Both the position numbers and the translations under genes were made by a program. Shown one piece after another: positions 46,975 through 57,300 of a stretch of DNA of 64,000 nt. Source of the stretch: Acheta domesticus (lineage: Eukaryota; Arthropoda; Insecta; Orthoptera; Gryllidae); contig JAHLJT010000631.1 in NCBI GenBank assembly GCA_031308135.1, positions 149,913,425 to 149,977,424 on the forward strand. The letters run 5' to 3'. Every line of letters begins with the position of its first letter. The first letter of the stretch is position 1. The notes beneath the pieces are model-generated. The model saw only the letters and a list, made by a program, of their open reading frames with translations, ran no database searches and was not told the origin of the DNA.

Positions 46975-48118
46975 TAAAACTAGTGGTGCTTCCAACGCAC
47001 ATACTTTCTCGCTCCGCTTCTATACGGTCCTTATTGTAATTCCACTACTTCATAAACCAGCAAAAGTGTATTATACCAGCAAACGTTTTCCGTACCGAGG
47101 CACGACTGAAAGTCAACGAACCAGCACTTATAACACTACGCCACACCAACATCGCCTATGTCGAACAGAGCCACGAAAGAATAGAACCGACCTATAAAAT
47201 GGTAAATGCATTATAAAGAAACAATCGATAAGATGGTACATAACGCTTTACAAATCCAAGAAGATAAGTAAGAAATGATTAAAGGTTAAAAATTTGAACA
47301 AATATATTCAGACATTTCCAGTATATTTCTCGCAATTAGTTATATTTTTGTCAAATGTAATTGTATGGGTTTTATCATTAGAAGCCGGTAATTATCAACA
47401 TGCGAAAAACATGTCTTTCAAACATGACCAAGGAAGGCAGCGGTGAATCGCTTAACGAAGTATTCGTAAGGCGAGAAAGTAATAAGAACTTTTTGGAACC
47501 GTTAGGGATATCAAAGTTCATCGCATGCCTTCTGGTTATATTGTGTTACAATTTAGCGTTAAAATGCTCATAAGTTTACTTCAATTGGTTCATACAGATA
47601 TATACTAGACAACGGTTGATTTGACATGTCATACGCTTCAGAAATCGAATAACAGAGTTGAAAAATTGTTTAAAAGACGCAGTTAGGGAAAACACAGACA
47701 AGTCCTGTCTATTTATCTATATAGAATCTATTCGTGAGTAGAAGTACTTCAAATGATTTTCAACACAGTATCTACACTCTTCAATGTTTTTTCCTGCAAC
47801 ATCACATTCATCAAATTAAAATTCCCCTCGGGGATCGAACTCGGTACCCTCCTTATTGAAAATCTCAACCCAAAGGTTGCATTAACCAACCGCGTAACGA
47901 GACCCACTTGCGGAACAACTGCTAATATTTCAGTCAAAACGTACTTGTATCAGTTCTATCATTAGGAAGGCGGTAATTGTCAACATGCGAAAAACATGTC
48001 TTTCAAAAAACATGACCAAGAAAGGCAGTGGTGAACTGCTTACTCCACACAATTTATCGGATGATCGGCATTTGGAAAATAACTACTGCGAGAAAGTATG
48101 TGCCATTCTATAGCACCA
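46975..48118. repeat. Dispersed AT-rich repeat family, divergent ends
   Basis: A plus-strand start occurs at 46977 (AACTAGTGGTGCTTCCAACG), of the same subtype as 4074. A palindrome arm and 'aaagtaataagaactttttggaaccgttaggg' follow at 47455-47512, matching 4630-4670 and 5035-5100. A minus-strand start ends at 48118 (atgtgccattctatagcaccact). Between them are unassigned sequence and a SINE fragment. Confidence 0.65.
47828..47906 (-). repeat. tRNA-derived SINE fragment
   Basis: On the minus strand: an A-box-like TTACGCGGTTGGTTAATGC (47898-47880), a B box GAGTTCGATCCCC (47842-47830) and a poor anticodon arm. This is a SINE head rather than a functional tRNA gene. Confidence 0.55.
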
Positions 48119-48124
48119 CTATTT

Positions 48125-48890
48125 TATTTATATATTTACCTTCCCTTCTTACACACGTGCAGAAAATTTAAAGAAAAAATTTGGAGCGGTTTTTGAGAAA
48201 TTTTTTTTGTATATTTGAATCGCAATTTACGCAAAAACTATTCGTTTTTCCAAAAAATGGTACATGGCCTTATTTGAAGTGCTAATTTTGTACAACCGAC
48301 TTTGTCTCAGGCGAAAATCTCTATCTTCAATTTTGCAGTTTTTAAATAGTTTTTTGCAATTTTCGAAAAGTAGGGCCTATCAACGAAAATGATGCCTACG
48401 TCATTCCCTTCAACGTTCTTCGCACTATTCAACAACAAAATATAATCAAAAAATTTGGAGCCATTTTTTTTAATTTACAAAATCTCAAAATGGGCTTCAT
48501 GGAAAGTATCCTCAAATACTAAGATATCGGTTTCAAATTCAAGAGGCCTTGAGACGAGTAGAAACCATTGGTGAATATCAATTTTGAAGAAAATCGACCG
48601 AACGGTTTAGGCGCTAGCGTTGACCACAGACGGACAGACGGACGGACGGACAGACGGAGGGAATGCCGTCAATCGATTTTGAAGTATGAAGAAGCAACAA
48701 GTCATGGATTTTGACTACACCACGAGATAGAGGATTTTTTTTCTAAATTTAGCAACAGGTTTTATCCACTTTTTTGTCACCAGACCCCTGCTATAAGAGA
48801 TTTTCTGGCGAAAATTCCCCGTTTTCCGCCGCACGATTACATAACTTTCTCTTCTTACGAAGTATTCGTAAGGCGAGAAAGTAAAAAGAA
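48125..48890 (+). repeat. Dispersed AT-rich repeat, best-preserved 3' end
   Basis: The block 'gcgttgaccacagacggacagacggacggacgg' at 48617-48650 is followed by 'aggttttatccacttttttg' and a nested palindrome at 48844-48882: ACTTTCTC pairs with GAGAAAGT and, inside it, CTTACGAA pairs with TTCGTAAG around GTA. Confidence 0.8.
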
Positions 48891-50328
48891 AATTGTCAAT
48901 TTATGATGATATTTTAGGCAATTAATACCGTACGTATGCACACCAAATTAAGTTTTCTGTTCTTATGCGTATTCAATGCGATGTGTCTTTGCCGCTGCCA
49001 CAGAGAACCCACAACGATGTGTCTTTGTCAGTGGCGTGCATTCCAGGTAAGCTAGGTAAGCTGCGCTTACCCTGAAAAAACAAATGCGTTAAATGTAATT
49101 ATTATAGTGTGAAATCGCAACTTTCACCATGATGAGAACTCAAGTAGGAGTTTAAATTTCTGTCAAGGAAGGGTACACTGCCTTGCCAAGGCGCCCGGCC
49201 AGAGCGTGGACCTATATCGGGTATACAACGCTGATGCAGACGGAGACGGAAAGCGGATGAAAGAGACGGAGGTAGTAAGCGCCGCCACTCGGCCCGAAGT
49301 GAGCATTGCGATGTTCTCCATCTAAATGCATTAGGGAGTTCGCGCATGCGCTCTTGACATTTAGGAAGCTTCATTTGGTTGTATGTAGCCCTCTGGTAAG
49401 CGCAGCAACCCAGGCCCGCTGCCTACAGCACCACCCAGTGTGGCCCTGAAATGAGCTTGTAGACGCGTTCGCATATGACACAGTGGTACGCGCCGCCTAG
49501 TGAGTCTGGTGTTGTGATAATACAAACTTGTGATTTTTTTTCATCTGTGCGTATTATTTCTGTGTGCGTTCTTCCTGTGTGCTGCCTTTTATGCTTCATA
49601 GCGGTAAGGCTACACGGCAGAAAATACACGTATAATTGAGGATATTTTAAAAAATCCGTTCAGTTGTCGTACTTTTGTGGAGAAAAGTGATGTTATTCGA
49701 GTAGGGAGGTCTGTTCCGGAACTTCGTGACTTCAGGTGTTTGCACAAAGAAAGGGGAAGGGAATATTTTCGCTTTTTTAATACTAAAATGTATGATCTCA
49801 CTAATTGGTTAACAGGTAGTAGAAAACTTAATAAAGTATTTTGCTGACCTGTTTTCCCATGATCATAATCTATGGAACAAAGAAGGCAATAACAATTTGA
49901 ACAACCTTCCCAATGCAATAGAAAACACGAACGTTCACAAAGTCATTTGCGTTCACTTGTTCAGCTGGCCAGTTTTGGAAGTGTCCGCATCGAAACTGAA
50001 CTTGATCTTCAGTTGAGACCAGACGTAATGGGACAGAAAAAATAGAGACGTATTAAAACGCCTAATTGACGCAACTTGTTTTTTAGCAATGCAGGAATTG
50101 CCTTTCTGAGGGCATCGTGAAAATGAAGAGTCGGTTAACGAAGACAATTACATTGAATTTCTAAATTTGTTAGGTACGTATGATACTACATTGCAACAAC
50201 ACCTAGAATTTGCGAAAACATTTAAAGGCACTTCCAACAGAATTCAAAATGATTTGATTTCTGCCATTTCTTAAGCAAATCTATCAAAGATGATACTGCC
50301 ACCGCCCAGCACGTTGCGATTATTTAAG

Positions 50329-50494
50329 ATAATTAAATTTGTTCAAAGAATTGGTCGGCCCGACCGGGATTCGATCCCTGTTCAAAGGGTTGGTTGACTC
50401 GGTAGCTTAGTGGTCAGAGCAGCTGGGCGTAAACCAGAAAGCCCGGGTTCGAATCCCGGTCGGGCCGACCAATTCTTTGAACAAATTTAATTAT
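50329..50494. repeat. 46-bp perfect inverted repeat around the tRNA-like head
   Basis: Left arm 50329-50374 and right arm 50449-50494 are perfectly complementary over 46 bp, with a 74-base loop containing the A box. The right arm contains the B box and the sequence just after it; the left arm is its reverse complement and sits exactly at the 5' insertion boundary. Confidence 0.95.
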
Positions 50495-50631
50495 TAAAAC
50501 GCATTGTTACTTGGTAACATGGTCACAATTTGGAGTTTATCAACATCCGATGGGTGTTGATTCTATATGACTGCGGAACATATTCTCCGAGCATATAGCT
50601 TCCAACAAGGTGACGGGATGGTGACAATTAT
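50331..50631 (+). mobile_element. tRNA-derived SINE with 12-bp target duplication
   Basis: ATTATTTAAGAT at 50319-50330 and 50632-50643 flanks a 301-bp insert inside the hAT transposase. The insert holds a tRNA-like head with A box TAGCTTAGTGGTCAGAGC (50403-50420) and a perfect B box GGTTCGAATCC (50446-50456), a unique body, and a tail ending GGGATGGTGACAATTAT. The acceptor arms pair imperfectly, so it is tRNA-derived rather than a tRNA gene. Its 5' end is an inverted copy of its own tRNA-3' region. Confidence 0.8.
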
Positions 50632-50899
50632 ATTATTTAAGATGAAACATCCTACGTAATTAACAAATCACAATTTGCTACTTCTCTTAGATATGTTCAG
50701 GAAAAACTGTAGAAATTGAGGAGACATTTAGATCGTTTGTGGATGTAAGCGCGGATAGATCAGGTAATGGATTATTTAATCATGTGGAAGAAATAGTAAA
50801 ATGTGACGACAAATTGGTTGCTCAGACGTATGATGGAGCAGCAGAATTTGCCAAACAAGAGAGGAGAATGAAGTTTATTTTCATGTAAATTAGGTAAGA

Positions 50900-51600
50900 T
50901 TACTGGATTACTTTCAACATTATTTATCCAGTAGATATGATGTAATAACAAATATTTGTTGTTCCTTATGCTTTACTTCAAATGTTATAACAGCGTTTGT
51001 ACGTCTTCAGTTGCCATTTTATTGCGGCTCAATTGCGAGTGGCACGCAGGAAATCGTAATACAGTACCACCTTTGTTCTCGGTTGCTTCATCTGTGATAC
51101 TTTTCGTTTTGTTCCCTGACAGCATAGGCTTAAGGGGGAAGAGGGGCACTTGTCTCCAAATATTTCAAGCTTCTTTGAATTTTTACAAAGTAAAATGATA
51201 AAAAAATGTTAATATAAAATATTAAACAAGATTTAAAACATATTACTATCGGATAATTTCAAAGTGGAAATATGTGAAAAAGGTGTAATGAATTATTTCC
51301 GACTCCCCCTAGGCATTCCGTGCCATATAATCTCCAAACGTTCTTTCACACATCAGACACAATGTCATGGGACGGAGGGCACTACCGTTGCGGAGGCCGC
51401 TTCCTCGAATCGGTTCCGACGCGTGAGCTTTGCCGTATCAGCACAAAGGATAGTGTTTCAATTCAGCGTTCATCACGTCCCGATGGATACGAGGAACATC
51501 TTTTCGACGTGTGGGTCGTTCAAATGCCAGCGACTGTTGGTGACTGGTAGTTCATAGAAAATTGTGTGCGCAAATGCTGGGGACTCGTATTCTTCCAGAA
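50900..51600. other. Unassigned sequence with overlapping short frames
   Basis: Two plus-strand frames overlap at 51264-51557 in a slightly GC-richer patch; neither is recognised and which, if either, is coding is unclear. No other structure is seen. Confidence 0.35.
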
Positions 51601-51605
51601 TAAGC

Positions 51606-51663
<58 letters not shown>
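51606..51663 (+). repeat. (AAT)n microsatellite
   Basis: About 57 bp of uninterrupted AAT trinucleotides. Confidence 0.97.
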
Positions 51664-52844
51664 GTTTTCTGATCTCTAATCTAATAACTTGTAGTCTTCT
51701 GATATCTATTTTCGAAATATTCGATATTTCACAAATTAAATTTGTGTTTTTACACTATGTTCGTGACTCAGCTTATCCAAAAATTAACCTCACGCTTTGC
51801 CACTGTCTATTAATATTTTAGAAATTGTTAATTTTGAAATATTTGAAATAAAAATTAAAAAAAAAAATAGGTCTCAGAATAGCGAGAATGCAAGGTCTGC
51901 AACAATGGAATTCAGTTTGCGCTCGCGAATATCTATTAATTACCTGTGATTGTTGTGACCTGATGGAGCTGTATGAAAGGGAGTCATAACTGTCTAATTT
52001 ATGTTGATATTTGCATGAAAATATTGAATTTTCGCACCAAAAGCACCATTTGTAGTGAGTAGAGTATTTGTTGCATGGTTTTAAAACACTCTTCCCTAAT
52101 CATGGCCCTATGGAATGCATTTCTATATTGTCCAGGGTATTAGTCTTCTTTTTCCAATGCAGGTTTGCAAAACGTTTGTATTCTATTTTTGCAATTGTAG
52201 AATTTACATAGTTCTGACAACACTGTGATGGAAACAGTGAGTTGTACGCTTCTTGGTTGAATTAGACGTTTTCAAATAATAGCTAAGATGTTAGTAGCGA
52301 TAGATGTTAGTTGCAATGTTTCAGAACTGCGTAGCGGTTTCCAACAACGCGGGAAAATAAGTGCTGTTGTAGCACCATTAGTTTTAAACTGAGCTTGTCT
52401 TTTAATATTTAAATGTTTTGATTTGTATATATTTTCAATAATAATTTAAATTCATCATGCACATCACGTTTTCTATATTGAGTAATGTTAAATTGAAACA
52501 CTTAAACAAATGTAATATACAATGTAAATTGATAAGATTTTCTTTATATTTCAGCTACGAAATTGGGGGGACAGTGAAAGTAACAAAAGGGGCCCCCAAT
52601 GGTGTTACTTAGGAACAAGGTCCTCCAATGGTGTTCAAACGGGCCTGCATCTTATGAAGCGGAGTGACTTGCTTCGCTCCCTCTCATATAGTGTCGGTCA
52701 ACGCAAAAAACAATATTGGTGGTTGTGTATCTCCTTAGACCGATAACAGTATAAGTGAAAGAGGAAGATAAACACCTTGTAACGTCATCACATCCTCATG
52801 TGATGGTCCTCATATGTGGTCATGACATCCTCATGTGTGGTCGT

Positions 52845-52925
52845 CGATATATTACGTAACGCTAAAGAGGGGGAGGGGGTTTGAGGCAGCGTTACACTGC
52901 GTTACATAGAGGTAGGGGCGTATTG
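52845..52925 (+). repeat. Short interspersed repeat 'ATTACGTAACGC' type
   Basis: cgtcgatatattacgtaacgc, a G-rich run and cgttacactgcgttacatag. The beginning recurs at 53748-53770 (cgtccataaattacgttacgc). I recall similar short repeats from many arthropod genomes but cannot name the family. Confidence 0.35.
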
Positions 52926-53229
52926 GCTTTGGTATTGTTAAGCAACATTGATATTATTTTTTTAACATTAGCTGAAATAATTCCTTTTTCGGACACTATC
53001 TGACAAATGGCGCGGTTCAGACACTATCTGACAAATGGACAGAGAGCAGGCGGACGGACAGACGGGGAGACGTTTTGAAGTAAACCGATTCTTCTGTTTA
53101 ATTTGCGCACAAAACTTTAATTCTGACCACACAACGTTTCAGATGGAGAAACTGGCCACTTTGTTCGGTATTAGGACCCCGTAATATAAATTCTCTCGAA
53201 AAATCGTCACATTTTGGTGCAGCTTTGTG

Positions 53230-53755
53230 GAGGTTGTGGCGTCGGGGTGGCAAAATTACAACACAGACACGAGCTCTATGTATAATCTGTTTATTTACAG
53301 CCCGTTTATTTACAATATATACAGTTCTGGGATTACGTTCGCCAGTACCTCCGTGACTCCCATACGCCTGTTCCCCGACCCTTAGACTTGTGCATCCCCC
53401 ACCTTGCCGCTTTACCGCGCCGGTGGCCCGACACCAGTGTTACGCCCACGCTGTCTTTCGGAATCCTCATCCGTCTCGGGCGAGCGTACACGTCTGCTCT
53501 CGAGGTACTGTCAATTCGAACTGCCCGCTCCTGCCTTTCTGCTAAGTTCTTTTGGCGGTCACGTGATCGCCTCCAGCCCTCTAAAGGTGAGGGGGCAGTT
53601 AGCCCGTATGTGCGCTCACCAGGGGATTCGGTGTCCTCTGCCCGCTCGCCTTGCCTCAACGGGGGCATGGCATTCTCCATTGCTTTGTCCGTCCCATGTG
53701 GCCGGCAGCCTGCATGCCCAGCCGTTTGACGATCTGGTGCTCTGGGGACGTCCAT
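53230..53755 (-). other. GC-rich segment, possible LTR-element 3' part
   Basis: A 140-codon minus-strand frame (53755-53333) of Arg/Gly-rich composition is followed on that strand by a TATATATTG box and two AATAAAC signals (53310-53285). That order would suit the end of a retroelement coding region plus an LTR. Overlapping open frames exist on the plus strand and no catalytic motif is seen, so this is weak. Confidence 0.25.
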
Positions 53756-53980
53756 AAATTACGTTACGCAAATTTGGAGTATTTTGAATACACCATCTCC
53801 CCCCTGTACCTAAAATCTCTTTTTCAGGATCAAACACCCAACACGTAAGCGTTTTGACCACCCTATGTATAGAAAGTAATATAGAAGAACAACTTTGAGG
53901 GTTGTTTGGGGGATTAAAAAACAAATAGAGAGTGGCGGCGAAACAAAAAATACAATTTCGTAATAAAAATTGAAATTCAA

Positions 53981-54325
53981 CGAAACAAAAAATACAATTT
54001 CACGGCGTTTTTTGCAATTTGAAAAAACTGGAAGTCGCGGCATTCTGGCTGGAGATTCGGCTTCAGCGCGTCGACATACACAGAAAAACGTGTAAAATCT
54101 TTGGGCCTGACAAGAACTCCCGAAAAAAAAAAAACAATTTCACGACGGTTTTTTGCGATTTATAAAAATTAGAAGGTAGTGGTGGTGTAATTCTAGCTTT
54201 AGATTGAGATTCTCCGCATCGTCATTCATAGACAAACATGTGTCAAGTGCTTGGGCCTGACAACAACCCCCGAAAACAAAAGAGTACAATTTCACGGTGG
54301 TTTTTCGCGATTTAAAAAAATAACA
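53981..54325 (+). repeat. Tandem repeat, unit about 150 bp, 2.3 copies
   Basis: The motif 'tacaatttcacggcggttttttgcgattt' starts units near 53990, 54130 and 54285; each full unit also has 'gagattc', 'acatgtgt'-type and 'gggcctgacaacaaccccc' near its end. A shorter fragment (gaaacaaaaaatacaatttcg) precedes it at 53940. Confidence 0.75.
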
Positions 54326-54329
54326 TGTT

Positions 54330-57300
54330 TATTATATAAGTTGGCATTATACGAAGCAAGAAACATTGTTTTTCATTTGATTGTTCAACTTCATCAATAA
54401 CACGTAATTTTCTCATCTTATCAGTTTCTTTAATCTCAGACCGCCAGTGAAGGTATGAATCAAATAATACTTAAAGCAATGAATTACACTAATTACACTT
54501 AGATATTTCAGTGTTTTACAAATAATACTGTGAGTAAATATGTGTGTAGTAGTTTATAATGGCTAAACTTTTTCAAAGAATGAACATTAGAAACCTTGAA
54601 TGGCCTGTTTTTGTTTGATACATCGCTTTGTCCTCACGTTACAGATGACCATGCACACGTCAAGGTTCCAAGAGTTTCATAGGATGACGACCAGCGTCCT
54701 CGAGAACGAAATGCAACAATTACAAATTTATAAACAATTTTTAACCTCCCTATGTCACAGCTGAAAACGCGAATTTACAATTTCGCGATACATTAACAAT
54801 TTTATAAACAAATTCGAAATATGCTTTTGAACGGCCGGGAGAGGTCCACAAATTGTGCCTGAAATGAATATTTTAAAATTAGACAGGAGTTATCAATTCA
54901 TTGCTTTAAGTTAGTATAATTGTTGCTAAAATGCTAAATATTTACTGTTCTATTGAGTCTATTGACAGTAAATCTGGACGGAAAACCCCGCTCAGAAATA
55001 TTTTTTCGTAATGGCATACGCGCTGGCACAATCCGTCCTTCGGCAGGGAAATACGATATTTCCGCATCATACGTAAGCGAACTGGGCCCCTCCCTCTGAG
55101 ACAGCAGCGCTTCTACCCCTTGGGACTTTGCACCAATCACACACAACTGCGGTGTACCTGCTAGTGATTGGTCAACGCGTCCCTCCTTCTGTCCGTGGGG
55201 TGTCCAAGTTTGTCGGCGCCGCGGCGTTGAGAAGATAGAATTTCACCGGAGAGATTCTCTGAGGGGTATTGTATATCAAAGGCCAGCTGGAAACTTATAA
55301 ATAATTCATTTGATTGATATTAAAGTTATGGTGTCGGTTCATTAAAATATTCAATACGCAAACATCGCGTGAGCAACATTCCATGTACCGAAGTGAAGTT
55401 TAAGCTTACTAAACTGTTTCTAATGGTAACGAATGGTATTTAGTGCTCAAAGGTAAAAATATTAGTTTGATTACTTTTTGGCTTAGAATTGCTTTTCTTG
55501 AGGTACGTAAGAACGCAGAAAGTAATCCAATACTTTTTCGTACATAAATACTTTTTCAATTTTTGCACTTCAGCAATCTGGCACCCTGACTTTCCAAAAT
55601 CCCGCCTGTTCCTTCTAACAAATCAAAGAATGTTAAATAATATTCCAAAGAGTAGGATTGTACTTTCCCGATCCGATGTTTTTGCACTACTTTACTTGGC
55701 TTTCTCAAGAGTAAAAGCCTTTTCTAATATTTTTATGACTATGAAGAAAGGCGAAAAGCTAACCCTCAAGGAAGATCGATAATTTCTTCAAATGTTTTTA
55801 AAAAAGTATGTATTGTTACAAGAACATCTCTCTATAATACTGAAGAAATCTTTATTGAAAATTTGTTTTCAGCATCAATTGCATTGTTATTTTTGTTTGA
55901 TTGTAAGTAAATTAGAAGTTACATTTATATATTTTTAAACAAATAAACCCGTTTCATTAACAACTTTCCTTCTTAATGGAAAGGATAGACAAATGGATAG
56001 GGGAAGTGTGGGGTTTAGCATGCAAGAGATCTCGCACGGGTATGCTAGTCTTTATTTTAATAAGAAAATACACTGTTTAATGAAAATGATTTACTAAGTA
56101 TAAAAGTGCATTACCAAGAATGAACTTCTATTATTGGTGAGGTGCGGTCATCGAGACCGAACCGTAACTTCAATTGATTCTCAGAAGCAAACGGCTGCAA
56201 CTAGATAAGCTAGCCCTCGCCAGAACACTGTTTAGAAAGAGATAAGAAGGTACTGTAAACCAAAACTTCCTGAGTTGGACCGGTCGACAGTACCGTGAGT
56301 TTATTTTTTCTCGACGGTCACTGGGATCACACGTCACCAGTTAACAGTTAAGTTTTAGGAGTCGACGAGTATTGCATTTGATTCCCCGTGGCAAGAATGT
56401 GCGGAAAACTATCGCGACATTTGCAGGATTTTTTCGTCTTCCTACGTCTAATATAAACTCTGCTTAGGATTTACAACTTCAAATGAAATTGCTCAGAAGC
56501 TCGCAACTCTCCTTTATTGTCATTACTCTATTCCGTTGAACTGAGAGATTTTTCAAGACATATTATCGTATAAACTATTGAAAGTATTGCTCCTAAATAG
56601 GGTGTACGTTTTGCAATGATTCGCGTCAGTTCTTATTCACATCGCCCAAATAAAACATAATTTCAAAAATAGTTTTTCTACTTTCTCATTTCTGCTTTGC
56701 TACCTGTCTTTCATCATTGCTTAGTAATGCTTCGTACAAAAGACGAAAGATGGTATCGGGTATTTGTTATATGCTATTTTCATGCATACAGTTATTATTT
56801 CTTAATTTTTGTAGCTCGTGTATTACTTGATATGCACAAATTTATAACATACATTTTTATCTCACCTTCCACATATACCTTTATAAATATTCCTTAGGAA
56901 TGAGAATGAGAACTAATTCAATTAATGGGAAAAGTATGTATTATCAAAGAATGCTTGCATTAGCTAACATTTCACAATTACGTATACATCTTATGACGAG
57001 ACATACCATGCAATGTAATTAGAAGACAAGTGAAGTCATGGCAGCCCGTTGTATTGGAAGGCCGACGCGAGGCTCATGTACGGAAGTTTCGCAGAATAGA
57101 GAAAGGGACGACAGCGACAAATGTTGGCACACGTCGCAGCGGGCGTTGCTGCTTTCAGAATACAAAACAGCGCAGGCATAGGCAGCTTCCTTGAACGGCT
57201 AGGCCATCGCCTTCTTCAAAAGACGTCCCCCTTCCACATGAATGCGTCAGCTATTTGCAGTAGCAGTTAGCGTCTGCAGTAGCATTCCTCAGCCATTGCT

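Larger units (their letters stand above)
49635..50885 (+). pseudogene. hAT transposase (TTF/ZMYM1-like), split by a SINE
   Basis: Plus-strand reading shows IEDILKNPFSCRTFVEK, a TTF-type zinc-finger-like region (YFRFFNTKMYDLTNWLTGSR, LWNKEG), RDVLKRLIDATCFLAMQELP, NEDNYIEFLNLLGTYD and FKGTSNRIQNDLISAIS (to about 50274). After the SINE it resumes with DETSYVINKSQFATSLRYV, FVDVSADRS and DDKLVAQTYDGAAEF. These are the ordered motifs of the DUF4371/hAT family: the DET carries a catalytic Asp. Removing the SINE and one 12-bp duplicate puts 'AII-stop-DET' in one frame across the join. Stops and shifts occur elsewhere and the C-terminal dimerisation part is missing. Confidence 0.82.
49029..50890 (+). 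mobile_element. hAT element (ZMYM1/TTF type), right end missing
   Basis: The left end is CAGTGGCGTGCATTCCAGG at 49029. A GC-rich leader (49130-49500) is followed by a decayed transposase. A 301-bp SINE is inserted at 50331-50631. No inverted partner of the left end (CGCCACTG) was found to the right, so the element is 3'-truncated somewhere after 50885. Confidence 0.6.

Noticed and set aside
50393..50468. Functional tRNA gene
   Set aside because: A and B boxes are good, but the acceptor stem has a mismatch and wobbles, the anticodon loop lacks the usual T33 context, and the sequence lies inside a SINE with target duplications.
56020..56060. Helitron-like end 'gggtatgctagtc'
   Set aside because: The inverted bases TAGCAT/ATGCTA overlap the CTAG itself and no hairpin precedes it at the right distance.
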